Assembly (NCBI RefSeq): GCF_029210365.1
Contig: NZ_JARGES010000056.1
Location: forward strand, 62,001-126,000
Source of the DNA: Mesorhizobium sp. YIM 152430
GTDB lineage: Bacteria > Pseudomonadota > Alphaproteobacteria > Rhizobiales > Rhizobiaceae
Direction: 5' to 3'
DNA: 64,000 nt
Below are positions 33,874 to 41,719 of this stretch, in pieces. The notes under the pieces were generated by a model that was not told the DNA's origin, made no database searches, and saw only the letters and a program-made list of their open reading frames with translations. The stretch's first letter is position 1. Each line of letters starts with the position of its first letter. The translations under genes were made by a program, and so were the position numbers.

Positions 33874-34893
33874 ATGAAGCTCGTCAAGACCGCAATTCTG
33901 GCCGCGTTCGTCGGCACGTCGACCGGCGCCCATGCGCAGGAAGAGGTGAATCTTCGCCTTGCCCACTGGTTGCCGCCGACCCATCCGGTTCAGGAAATCG
34001 CCATGACCGACTGGATTCAGTCGATCACGGAAGCCTCGGAAGGGCGCATCGGCATCACGATCTTCCCGTCGAGCCAGCTCGGCGCGCCGGCCGACCACTA
34101 TGACATGACGCGCGACGGCATCGCCGACATCGGCTACGTCAATCCCGGCTACAATGCCGGCCGCTTCCCGATCTACGGCCTGGCCGAAATCCCCTTCCAC
34201 GTCTCCGATTCCAAGCGCGGCGCGGTCGCCCTGCACGAATGGTACGACCCGATCGCCGAAACCGAGATGTCGGAGGTCTATTTCTGCCTCATCAACCCGC
34301 ACGATCCCGGCACGATCCACTCGAAGACCGAGATCAGGGTGCCCGAGGACATTCGCGGCAAGAACATCCGCCCGGCGCACGCCACGATGGCCAAATTCGT
34401 CGCCCGTCTCGGCGGCACGTCGATCCAGGTTTCCGCGCCCGAGGCGCGCGAGGCGATCGCCCGCGGCACCGCCGACGCGATGACCTTCCCGTGGAACTCG
34501 ATCTACATCTTCGGCATCGATTCGGAGACCAAGTACCATCTCGACATGCCGTTCTATATTTCCTCGCAGATGCTGCTTTTTAACAAGTCGGTCTATGACG
34601 GCCTTTCGGAGGAAAATCGCGCCGTGATCGACGATCACTGCACGCCCGAATGGTCCGGCCGCTTCTCGGAAGGCTGGGTCGACAACGAGGCTTCCGGCCG
34701 CGACAAGATGATCGCCGACGACAGCCACACGCTCTATGAGCCAACGGCAGAGGAAATCCAGCTCTGGCGCGACGCCGCCGCGCCTCTCCTCGACGACTGG
34801 CGCGCGGAAGTCACCGCTGTCGGCGCCAATCCGGACGAGCTTTACGAGGGCTACCGCGAGGCGCTGACCCGGCACGACGCGCTCTACGAATGA
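33874..34893 (+). CDS. TRAP transporter solute-binding protein, DctP family
   Basis: Periplasmic receptor that delivers an organic acid to a TRAP permease. The start at ATG 33874 has GGGAGG upstream and yields a signal peptide (about 1-21, GAHAQ). The frame is open 34 codons upstream, but those residues run through the operator. The 339-residue body has DctP-type features (ITIFPSSQLGAPADHYDMTR, DIRGKNIRPAHATMAKFVAR). No DctQ or DctM membrane subunit follows, so it must use a permease encoded elsewhere. First gene of a dctP-DUF3237-marR operon. Confidence 0.92.
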   Translation: MKLVKTAILAAFVGTSTGAHAQEEVNLRLAHWLPPTHPVQEIAMTDWIQSITEASEGRIGITIFPSSQLGAPADHYDMTRDGIADIGYVNPGYNAGRFPIYGLAEIPFHVSDSKRGAVALHEWYDPIAETEMSEVYFCLINPHDPGTIHSKTEIRVPEDIRGKNIRPAHATMAKFVARLGGTSIQVSAPEAREAIARGTADAMTFPWNSIYIFGIDSETKYHLDMPFYISSQMLLFNKSVYDGLSEENRAVIDDHCTPEWSGRFSEGWVDNEASGRDKMIADDSHTLYEPTAEEIQLWRDAAAPLLDDWRAEVTAVGANPDELYEGYREALTRHDALYE

Positions 34894-35351
34894 CGGAGGG
34901 GCTGCGCCTCGCACATCTGTGCGACCTGAAGGTCGAGCTTGCGGCACCCGTCGAGCTCGGCCTTTCCCCGCGCGGGCGCCGCCGCATGATCCCGATCGTC
35001 GGCGGCACCGTGACGGGGACGCGCCTTTCCGGCCGCATCCTGAACCTCGGCGCGGACTGGCAGACGGTCTTCGCCGACGGTTCGGCCGAACTCGACACGC
35101 GCTATGCGATGGAGACGCATGACGGCGCGATGATCGACATCCGCAATTTCGGCTATCGGCACGGTCCCCCCGACGTGCTGGACGCGCTCGGCAGGGGCGA
35201 AAACGTCGATCCGACGCGCTACTATATGCGCACGCAGCCCCGATTCGAGACCGGTGACGCCCGTTACGCCTGGCTCAACCGCACGATCTTCGTCGGATCT
35301 GGAGCACGCGAGGCCGACTGCGTGAAGATCGCGTTCTACGAGGTGCTATGA
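34890..35351 (+). CDS. DUF3237 family protein
   Basis: A 153-residue protein of the DUF3237 (UPF0311) family, a small beta-barrel-like family of unknown biochemistry. It often lies in aromatic or acyl-CoA catabolic clusters. Conserved features visible are PIVGGTVTGTRLSGRILNLG, ADWQTVFADG, DTRYAMETHDGAMIDIRNFG and TQPRFETGDARYAWLNRTIF. No signal peptide. Its start overlaps the dctP stop and its stop overlaps the marR start, four bases each, so all three are translationally coupled. Confidence 0.88.
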   Translation: MTEGLRLAHLCDLKVELAAPVELGLSPRGRRRMIPIVGGTVTGTRLSGRILNLGADWQTVFADGSAELDTRYAMETHDGAMIDIRNFGYRHGPPDVLDALGRGENVDPTRYYMRTQPRFETGDARYAWLNRTIFVGSGAREADCVKIAFYEVL

Positions 35352-35857
35352 GCGAGACCGTGACGAAACTGCCCGGCGCTGCGAAACGAGGCCGCCCGCG
35401 CCTCGACGAGCTGACGGCGTCCGACATCGAGTCCATCCCGGCGCTCGAGACGATCATCGGATACCGGCTGCGCCGGGCGCAGCTCTACGTCTTCCAAGAC
35501 TTCATCGAGAATTTCACGCGCATGAAGCTGCGGCCGGCCGAATTCTCGGTCCTCTCCGTGATGGCGCGCCGTCCGGGCCTCAAACAGACCGAGATCGCCG
35601 AGGAACTGGGGATCAAGCGCGCCAATTTCGTCGCCCTGATGGACGGCCTCGAAACGCGCGGTCTTGCCGAACGGCGCAAGGCCGACACGGACAAGCGCTC
35701 GCACTCCCTCCACCTGACCCCCGAAGGCGTTAAGTTCGTGCGCAAGATGATGGCAGTCTGGACCGCACATGAGGAAAGGCTGGTCGAAAAGCTCGGCGGC
35801 CCGGAAGAGCGCGACAGGCTGATCGAACTGCTGGACCGCATCGTCGCGCCCGACTAA
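35348..35857 (+). CDS. MarR-family transcriptional regulator
   Basis: A 169-residue winged-helix regulator. The recognition region reads LKQTEIAEELGIKRANFVAL (about 78-97), followed by the wing ERRKADTDKRSHSLHLT. The N-terminus carries an extra basic stretch (KRGRPRLDE). MarR proteins of aromatic-acid clusters usually repress until an aryl-CoA or phenolic ligand binds. Two matching palindromes in the module (33771-33791 and 39428-39458) are its probable operators, one of which would place marR under its own control. Its last four bases overlap the convergent thioesterase gene. Confidence 0.92.
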   Translation: MSETVTKLPGAAKRGRPRLDELTASDIESIPALETIIGYRLRRAQLYVFQDFIENFTRMKLRPAEFSVLSVMARRPGLKQTEIAEELGIKRANFVALMDGLETRGLAERRKADTDKRSHSLHLTPEGVKFVRKMMAVWTAHEERLVEKLGGPEERDRLIELLDRIVAPD

Positions 35858-36276
35858 CTCTGCGAAAGCGCCGCAACCACCTCGTCCGGCATGGCGACAG
35901 CCTTGATGCGTGACGGATCGTCCGGGTCCCTGCCCGTCCACACCCGCGTCTCATGCGCCTCGACGGCGATCTTCCCGCCCTTCAGCACGCGGTGCGCGAT
36001 GTCGAAGCTCGACCGGCGGATGTCCCTGATCGTGCTCTCGATGGCGACGATGTCGCCATAGCGCGACGGAATCGAGAACTTTGCGCCGGTATCGACCATC
36101 GGAATGCCGACGATGCCGAATTTCTTCGTCCACGCGATCTTCTTCATGCCGAGCCCCTTTTCGAGCAGATAGGCGGTGGACGCGTCGAACATGGCGAAAT
36201 AGCGCGGATAAAAGACGATCCCGGCGGCATCGCAATCGCCCCATTCGACTTCCACGTCGCGGGTGTTGGTGAGCAT
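35854..36276 (-). CDS. Acyl-CoA thioesterase, 4-hydroxybenzoyl-CoA thioesterase type
   Basis: Hotdog-fold thioesterase of 140 residues. The 4HBT active-site pattern GDCDAAGIVFYPRYF is at about 13-27, with Asp16 corresponding to the catalytic Asp of the Pseudomonas enzyme. I set the start at ATG 36276, which has AAAGGAA upstream; the longer open frame lacks a ribosome site. It follows thiolase by 28 bp in the leftward ligase-thiolase-thioesterase unit. It likely releases an aromatic acid such as a hydroxybenzoate from CoA after side-chain shortening. Confidence 0.88.
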   Translation of the reverse strand: MLTNTRDVEVEWGDCDAAGIVFYPRYFAMFDASTAYLLEKGLGMKKIAWTKKFGIVGIPMVDTGAKFSIPSRYGDIVAIESTIRDIRRSSFDIAHRVLKGGKIAVEAHETRVWTGRDPDDPSRIKAVAMPDEVVAALSQS

Positions 36277-36304
36277 TTGTAATTCCTTTACTTGGTGGGT
36301 CGCC

Positions 36305-37546
36305 CTAAGCCACATTCTCCACCAGCACCGCAATCCCCTGCCCGCCGCCGATACACGCCGACGCGATGCCGTATCGCAAACCGCTGCGCTGCAACTCCCG
36401 CCCCACCGTCGTCGTGATCCGCACGCCCGTCGCGCCCAGCGGATGGCCGATGGCGATCGCGCCGCCATTGACGTTGGTCTTTTCCTCGTCCAGCCCCAGT
36501 TCGCGAATGCAAGCCATGATCTGGGCGCCGAAGGCTTCGTTGATCTCGATCCGGTCGATCTGGTCGAGCGTCAATCCGGCCTCCTCCAGCACCGCCCGGA
36601 TCGCCGGCACTGGGCCAATGCCCATGATGTGCGGCGGCACGCCGACAGATGCGCCGGCAACGATGCGCGCGATCGGCCGGATGCCGTTCTTTTCCGCCTG
36701 CCGCTTCGAGCCGACCAGCGAAGCCGCCGCGCCATCCACCACGGCCGACGAATTGCCGCCGGTCTGGACGCCGCCGAAGGCGGGACGGATCTTCGCCAGC
36801 GCCTCGTAGGGCGAGACGCGGATGTGGCTGTCCGCCGTCACCGCCTCGACCTTGCGCGGCAGGCGAATCCAGCGGTCGTTGAAGCCGTCGGCCGAAAACG
36901 TCTCGCTCGTCACCTCCACGATCTCGCCGGCGAGGAAGCCGCTCTCCTGCGCCTTCACCGCGCGGGCGAAGGAGCGCTCGGCGAAGCGGTCCACTTCCTC
37001 GCGGGTGATCTGGTAGTCGCGGGCAAGGTTCTCCGCCGTGTCCCCCATCGTGCAGGAACAGGCTGGATCGAGCAGCGCTTCCCAGAGAAAATCCTTGAAC
37101 GCCACCTGGCCTAGTCTGAAGCCGTTGCGGTGCGTGTAGGCGGCGACGGGATTGCGGCTCATCGATTCCGCGCCCGCGCAAAGCACCACGCCCGCCCGCT
37201 CCTGCTCCACCATGTCGGCCGCCTGAAGGATCACCTCAATGCCGGTGCCGCAGATGCGCTGGACGAGATGTGCCGGCCGGTCGACCGGAACGCCGGCATA
37301 GAGCCCGATATGGCGTGGCGTCATGTAGGCGTCGAACGAAGCCTGCGCCATCGAGCCGGCGATCGTCGTGTCGATCTCGTCCGGCGAAATGCCCGTCTTC
37401 TCGATCACCGCCCGCGCGGCCTTGATGCCGAGGTCGATCGGCGACACCTCGGCGAATGCGCCGGTATAGTCGACGAAGGGCGTGCGGATGCCGTCATAGA
37501 GCCAGGCATCCTCGAAGGAATAGCGAAGTCCGCGATGCTGAATCAT
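36305..37546 (-). CDS. Acetyl-CoA acetyltransferase / 3-ketoacyl-CoA thiolase
   Basis: Thiolase of 413 residues. The acyl-accepting Cys99 (QRICGTG), His368 (IAIGHPLGATG) and Cys398 (ASACIGGGQG) of the active site are all present. Its ATG overlaps the ligase stop by four bases. In a feruloyl-type pathway it would cleave the beta-keto arylpropionyl-CoA into acetyl-CoA and an aroyl-CoA, which the thioesterase could then hydrolyse. A general acetoacetyl-CoA role cannot be excluded from sequence. Confidence 0.93.
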   Translation of the reverse strand: MIQHRGLRYSFEDAWLYDGIRTPFVDYTGAFAEVSPIDLGIKAARAVIEKTGISPDEIDTTIAGSMAQASFDAYMTPRHIGLYAGVPVDRPAHLVQRICGTGIEVILQAADMVEQERAGVVLCAGAESMSRNPVAAYTHRNGFRLGQVAFKDFLWEALLDPACSCTMGDTAENLARDYQITREEVDRFAERSFARAVKAQESGFLAGEIVEVTSETFSADGFNDRWIRLPRKVEAVTADSHIRVSPYEALAKIRPAFGGVQTGGNSSAVVDGAAASLVGSKRQAEKNGIRPIARIVAGASVGVPPHIMGIGPVPAIRAVLEEAGLTLDQIDRIEINEAFGAQIMACIRELGLDEEKTNVNGGAIAIGHPLGATGVRITTTVGRELQRSGLRYGIASACIGGGQGIAVLVENVA

Positions 37547-39417
37547 GAGGCTGCCTTTCGGTTGGCGATGAGGACATGGGCGGGCGACGGCTCGGCGTAA
37601 AGATCGTCGACCAGCCCTGCCCGCGCGGCCATCACGGCGCGCTGGTTGATCGAGCCCTTGTCGGTCACTTCATGCTTGTCGATCGAGGGAGTCGTGTCGA
37701 GGATGATGGCGCGGGCAACGAGATTGGAGCTGCCCGTCGACTTCGCAGCCAGCGCGTCGAGCCGCTTCTGGATTTCCGCGCGAACGGCCGGATGGTGCGC
37801 GACTGTCGCCTCGTCCGCACCGTCAAGCGAAGCGTCCAGCTTGCGCGCGGCGTCGAAGTCCAGCAGCAGCAGCGCGCCGATATGGTTGGCGTTGAGCCCG
37901 GTCAGCACCACGTCGCGCACATAAGGCGCGCAAGCCGAGATCAGTCCCCCGCGCACGCCAGCCATATTGACCCAGGTCCCGGTCGACAGCTTGAAATCCT
38001 CCGACACGCGCCCGTCGAACAGGAACCCCTTGTTGACGTCGTTCGGGTCGACGAATTTCAGCGCATCGCCGATCTTGTAATACCCGTCCTCGTCGAAGCA
38101 CTCGGCCGTCTTGTCCGGCTGGCGCCAGTAGCCCGGCGTGATGCTCGGACCCTTCAGGCGCAGTTCCAGCTTTTCGCCGTCCGGGATCAGCTTCAGTTCC
38201 AGCCCCGGCGCAGGCAGCCCCACCTCGCCCGGCCGCCCGACCGGCCAGGTCGTGGTCGAGGCGAAGGGCGCGGTCTCCGTCGAGCCGTAGCCGGTGACGG
38301 TCATGATCTTGTGGCCCGTCGTCTCGACCGCGAGCCGTTCGAGCGCATCCCAGACATGCTGGGCAAGCCCCGCGCCGGCATATTGCAGAAGCTCCACCTT
38401 CGAGAAGAACGTCTCGCGCAGCCTGTCGTTCTTCGACAGATGCTCGGCCAGCATTTCGAAGCCCTTCGGCACGTTGAAATAGAGCGTCGGCGCGACCTCT
38501 TCCAGATTGCGCACCGTCTTCAATATTCCTGCCGGCGTCGGATTGCCGTCATCGATGTAAAGCGTCCCGCCATTGTGGAGCGCGATGCCGAAATTGTGGT
38601 TGCCGCCGGCCGTGTGGTTCCACGGCAGCCAGTCGACCATCACCGGCGGCTTGTCTTTCAGGAAGGCGAGCGCCGTGGCGATCATCACCTGATTGCAGGC
38701 CATCATGCGATGCGTGTTGATCACCGCCTTCGGCATTCCCGTCGAGCCGGAGGTAAACAGGAATTTCGCGATCGTATCGCCTGACAATGCCGCATCGGCG
38801 GTTTCAACCGCTTCGGTTGCCTTGGTCGCCAAGAGAGCGTCGAACCCTGTCGCCTCTTGTCCTTCCGGCGCATCGCGCGCGACGACGAGTTCCATGTCCG
38901 GCGCCATCACCGCGTCGAGCGCCTTGGCGAACGGCGCCCCATCTGCCGCGAACACCAGCCCCGGCGTCAACAGCGAGAAGATATGCTTCAGCTTGGCATG
39001 GTCGCTGGAGACCAGCGAATAGGCCGGCGATACCGGCGCATAGGCGATCCCCGCCATCATCGCGCCGAGCGCCATCAGCCCGTGCTCGATCGAATTGCCC
39101 GAAAGGATCACGACCGGCCGCTCGGTCGAGAGATCGCGGTCGATCAGCGCCTGCGCGATCGACCGGGTTTTTTCCAGAACCTGCGCATAGGTCAGCCTGC
39201 GCCATTCGCCATCGGGACCATGGTCGGCGAGGAAGACGCGATCGGGCGCGGCTTGCGCCCAGTGGCGCAACCGGTCGATCAGCGAGCGGGGATAGGGGTC
39301 GAGCGCGGCCTTGGCGCGCACGCGGATCACATTGCCTCCCGGCCCCTCGCGGCTCATCTCCGCCGCCAGTTCGCCCATGTTCACCGGGCGCAGGCCCGGC
39401 ATCGAAACGATCGGCAT
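37543..39417 (-). CDS. Feruloyl-CoA synthase-like acyl-CoA ligase
   Basis: Adenylate-forming ligase of 624 residues, the size and architecture of the feruloyl-CoA synthase branch rather than short fatty-acyl ligases. The ATP-binding motif TSGSTGMPK is at 222-230, with YGSTETAPFAS and YYKIGDALKFVD further on. ATG 39417 is chosen because GGAGG precedes it and the perfect palindrome lies just beyond; a longer frame would read through the operator. First gene of the leftward ligase-thiolase-thioesterase operon. The substrate is probably a hydroxycinnamate or similar aryl acid. Confidence 0.88.
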   Translation of the reverse strand: MPIVSMPGLRPVNMGELAAEMSREGPGGNVIRVRAKAALDPYPRSLIDRLRHWAQAAPDRVFLADHGPDGEWRRLTYAQVLEKTRSIAQALIDRDLSTERPVVILSGNSIEHGLMALGAMMAGIAYAPVSPAYSLVSSDHAKLKHIFSLLTPGLVFAADGAPFAKALDAVMAPDMELVVARDAPEGQEATGFDALLATKATEAVETADAALSGDTIAKFLFTSGSTGMPKAVINTHRMMACNQVMIATALAFLKDKPPVMVDWLPWNHTAGGNHNFGIALHNGGTLYIDDGNPTPAGILKTVRNLEEVAPTLYFNVPKGFEMLAEHLSKNDRLRETFFSKVELLQYAGAGLAQHVWDALERLAVETTGHKIMTVTGYGSTETAPFASTTTWPVGRPGEVGLPAPGLELKLIPDGEKLELRLKGPSITPGYWRQPDKTAECFDEDGYYKIGDALKFVDPNDVNKGFLFDGRVSEDFKLSTGTWVNMAGVRGGLISACAPYVRDVVLTGLNANHIGALLLLDFDAARKLDASLDGADEATVAHHPAVRAEIQKRLDALAAKSTGSSNLVARAIILDTTPSIDKHEVTDKGSINQRAVMAARAGLVDDLYAEPSPAHVLIANRKAAS

Positions 39418-39427
39418 CGGTGTCCTC

Positions 39428-39458
39428 CGGTTATTGTTATGCGTGATAACAATAACCG
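39428..39458. promoter_or_regulatory. Perfect palindromic operator upstream of the ligase operon
   Basis: Two 13-base arms (CGGTTATTGTTAT and its exact complement ATAACAATAACCG) flank GCGTG. The inner eight bases of each arm match the site in the crotonase/dctP promoter with the same five-base spacer. It ends 11 bp upstream of the ligase ATG, just beyond the ribosome site, as expected for a repressor. Confidence 0.8.
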
Positions 39459-39498
39459 TCCCTGCCTGCAAGATGGTCTTGGTTTTCACCGATTGTCG

Positions 39499-39514
39499 TT
39501 GACGTAAACGTCAA
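39499..39514. promoter_or_regulatory. TTGACGT-AA-ACGTCAA palindrome overlapping SCP2 promoter
   Basis: A perfect 16-base inverted repeat. Its first half supplies a TTGACG -35 hexamer, and CTACGC lies 17 bases later (39522-39527), a plausible -10. It is 50 bp before the SCP2 start. The sequence resembles operators of acyl-CoA or branched-chain catabolism regulators (LiuR-like); the regulator is not in this window. Confidence 0.55.
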
Positions 39515-39564
39515 TCGACTGCTACGCATCGGATCAATCCAGCCATTCCTAGAGGAGTTTCGAA

Positions 39565-39843
39565 ATGGACACGGAAGCGATTGCCGCCAAGATGCGCGAC
39601 AAGGTTGCCACCTCCGGCTTCGACCGTTCGGTCAAGTTCGACATGGGCGACGAGGTCATCGTGATCGACGGCCAGAACGTGTCGACCACCGACGCGCCGG
39701 CAGACTGCACGATCAGGATCTCGAAGGAGAATTTCGAGGAACTGATCGCCGGCGAACTCAACCCGACCGCTGCCTTCATGACCGGCAAGATCAAGGTCGA
39801 GGGCGACATGTCCGTCGCCATGCAACTCAGCCAGTTGATCTGA
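39565..39843 (+). CDS. SCP2 sterol-binding domain protein
   Basis: Stand-alone SCP2 domain of 92 residues, a small lipid or acyl-CoA binding fold. The family core ISKENFEELIAGELNPTAAF, MTGKIKVEGD and MSVAMQLSQL is intact. It has no signal peptide and is probably cytoplasmic. It is transcribed divergently from the ligase operon, with separate palindromes for each side. It may hold CoA esters or fatty acids. The gene is monocistronic, ending in a strong terminator. Confidence 0.92.
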   Translation: MDTEAIAAKMRDKVATSGFDRSVKFDMGDEVIVIDGQNVSTTDAPADCTIRISKENFEELIAGELNPTAAFMTGKIKVEGDMSVAMQLSQLI

Positions 39844-39865
39844 CTGACGTCCCTCCCAGGACTTG

Positions 39866-39895
39866 AAAAGGCGGCCGACGACGGGCCGCCTTTTT
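39866..39895. terminator. Bidirectional intrinsic terminator between SCP2 and GNAT genes
   Basis: A stem of AAAAGGCGGCC with GGCCGCCTTTT around a seven-base loop gives A-rich and T-rich flanks, working in both directions. It begins 22 bp after the SCP2 stop and touches the GNAT stop codon, so it serves both convergent genes. Confidence 0.88.
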
Positions 39896-40458
39896 CATGC
39901 GGCCTTGCGGACCCGCTCGCGCACGGACTTGCGGCCGGCTGGCGCCAGCGTCCCCCGCGCGCCGTCGAGCGCGCCTTCGACAAGCTCCAGCGCCAGGAAC
40001 CGGTGCCGCTCAAAGGGACCGGGCATGGCGAGTTCCCCGGTCTTGTCCGCCGAAAAGCCGAACCGCTCATAATAGGCCGCGTCGCCGACGAGCAGGATCG
40101 CGCCATGGCCGAGCCGCTTGGCCTCTCCGACCGCATGGCGCATCAGCGCCGATCCGATGCCGGCCGATTTGGCGGCGGGATCGACCGCAAGCGGGCCAAG
40201 CAGAAGCGCGCGGCGTTCATCTGCGACGACATCCCACAACCTCACCGTCCCGACGACCCCGCCCGCCGCATCGCGCGCGACAAACGCCAGCCCCTGCGAG
40301 GGCAATCGCCCGCGGCGCAGCTTCTCCGACGATTTCTTCTTCCACCGCGGCCCCATGGCCCGGTCGAGCAGCGCATCGCGCGCGGGAATCTCGCCTGCCA
40401 TCTCTGCGGCGATCGCAAACGGCACACCCGGCGCGAAATTATCCCGCTGAAATTCCAT
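39895..40458 (-). CDS. GNAT-family N-acetyltransferase
   Basis: Acetyl-CoA-dependent acetyltransferase of 187 residues. The CoA-binding region LLGPLAVDPAAKSAGIGSAL followed by MRHAVGEAKRLGHGAILLVG and YYERFGFSAD is typical of YhbS-like GNATs. An ATG at 40458 with AAGG nine bases upstream is preferred; a GTG lies two codons earlier. The C-terminus is strongly basic. The substrate is unknown. It is encoded after the decarboxylase, separated from it by a row of hairpins. Confidence 0.85.
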   Translation of the reverse strand: MEFQRDNFAPGVPFAIAAEMAGEIPARDALLDRAMGPRWKKKSSEKLRRGRLPSQGLAFVARDAAGGVVGTVRLWDVVADERRALLLGPLAVDPAAKSAGIGSALMRHAVGEAKRLGHGAILLVGDAAYYERFGFSADKTGELAMPGPFERHRFLALELVEGALDGARGTLAPAGRKSVRERVRKAA

Positions 40459-40500
40459 CTCCACGATCCTTCACGAGCGGAGGTCTGTTCCACAAGCGAG

Positions 40501-40587
40501 CCTGCCGGCGATGTCCCGCCGACAGGATGATCCGAGGCGACCGAAGCCGCCTCAGATCACGTAGGCCGAGCGGACCTTGGTCCGCTC
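40501..40587 (-). terminator. Three consecutive hairpins after the decarboxylase gene
   Basis: Three stems follow one another: 40501-40526 (CCTGCCGGCG with one mismatch), 40534-40553 (GAGGCG/CGCCTC) and 40568-40587 (GAGCGGACC/GGTCCGCTC, two-base loop, overlapping the stop codon). None has a T-run on the minus strand, so they may stabilise the mRNA 3' end or slow readthrough rather than act as classic terminators. Confidence 0.55.
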
Positions 40588-41719
40588 AAATCACGTAGGA
40601 ACGCAGCGGCTCGAAGCCGTTGAAGGCGACCGAGGCGTAGGTCGTGGTGTAGGCGCCGGTACCCTCGATCAGCACCTCGTCGCCGATCGTCAGCGTCAGG
40701 GGCAGCGGATAAGGCATCTTCTCGTACATCACGTCGGCCGAATCGCAGGTCGGGCCGGCGAGCACGCAGGGCGCCTTTTCGTCACCGTCGCGTGTCGTGA
40801 CGATGGGGTAGCGGATCGCCTCGTCCATCGTCTCGGCGAGACCGCCGAACTTGCCGATGTCGAGGAACACCCAGCGCACATTGTCGTTGTCGGCCTTCTT
40901 GGAGATCAGCACGACTTCCGATTTGATGGTGCCGGCATTGCCGACCATGCCGCGGCCCGGCTCGATGATCGTCTCGGGCAGGCGGTTGCCGAAATGCTTC
41001 GACAGCGACTGGAAGATCGCCTGGCCGTAGGCCTGCGCGGTCGGCACGTCCTTCAAATAACGGGTCGGGAAACCGCCTCCCATATTGACCATCTTCAGGA
41101 GAATGCCTTCCTCGGCAAGGCGCGCGAAGACGGACTTGGCATCGCCGAGCGCCTTGTCCCAGGCGCCGAGATCGGTCTGCTGCGAGCCGACATGGAACGA
41201 GACGCCATAGGCGACGAGGCCGAGCCGGTTGGCGTGGCGCAGAACGTCGACGGCCATGGCCGGCACGCAGCCGAACTTGCGCGACAGCGGCCACTCGGCG
41301 CCTTCGCCGTCGGTCAGGACGCGGCAGAACACGCGCGCCCCTGGCGCGGCGCGGGCGACCTTCTCCACTTCCTCGACGCTGTCGACGGCGTAGAGGTCGA
41401 TGCCGAGTTCGTGGGCGCGCGCGATGTCGCGCTCCTTCTTGATCGTGTTGCCGAAGGAGATGCGGTCGGGCGTCGCGCCGGCGTCGAGCGCCATCTCGAT
41501 CTCGGCGACCGAGGCGGTGTCGAAGGACGAGCCGAGGCCGGCCAGAAGGCGCAGGATTTCCGGCGCCGGGTTGGCCTTGACGGCATAGTAGATCTTGGAT
41601 TCCGGCAGCGCCTTTTCAAACGCATGGAAATTGTCCGCGACGACGTCGAGGTCGACGACGAGGCAGGGGCCCGAAGGACGGCGGGTGGCGAGGAAATCGA
41701 GAACGCGCTGCGTGGCCAT
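40586..41719 (-). CDS. Ornithine/lysine decarboxylase, PLP fold type III
   Basis: Makes putrescine or cadaverine from ornithine or lysine. The 377 residues match the compact alphaproteobacterial form of the alanine-racemase-fold decarboxylases. PLP Lys48 is in YYAVKANP, the glycine loop is MVNMGGGFPTRY, EPGRG binds phosphate, and Cys325 is in GPTCDSAD. The start at ATG 41719 has GGAGACC just before it. The frame stays open for 45 codons upstream, into the leader. A promoter about 430 bp away and hairpins in the leader suggest RNA-level control by polyamine or ornithine. Confidence 0.94.
   Translation of the reverse strand: MATQRVLDFLATRRPSGPCLVVDLDVVADNFHAFEKALPESKIYYAVKANPAPEILRLLAGLGSSFDTASVAEIEMALDAGATPDRISFGNTIKKERDIARAHELGIDLYAVDSVEEVEKVARAAPGARVFCRVLTDGEGAEWPLSRKFGCVPAMAVDVLRHANRLGLVAYGVSFHVGSQQTDLGAWDKALGDAKSVFARLAEEGILLKMVNMGGGFPTRYLKDVPTAQAYGQAIFQSLSKHFGNRLPETIIEPGRGMVGNAGTIKSEVVLISKKADNDNVRWVFLDIGKFGGLAETMDEAIRYPIVTTRDGDEKAPCVLAGPTCDSADVMYEKMPYPLPLTLTIGDEVLIEGTGAYTTTYASVAFNGFEPLRSYVI

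Noticed and set aside
37543-39489. Earlier start of the ligase at 39489
   Set aside because: The extra 24 residues are encoded by the palindromic operator. GGAGG precedes the ATG at 39417.
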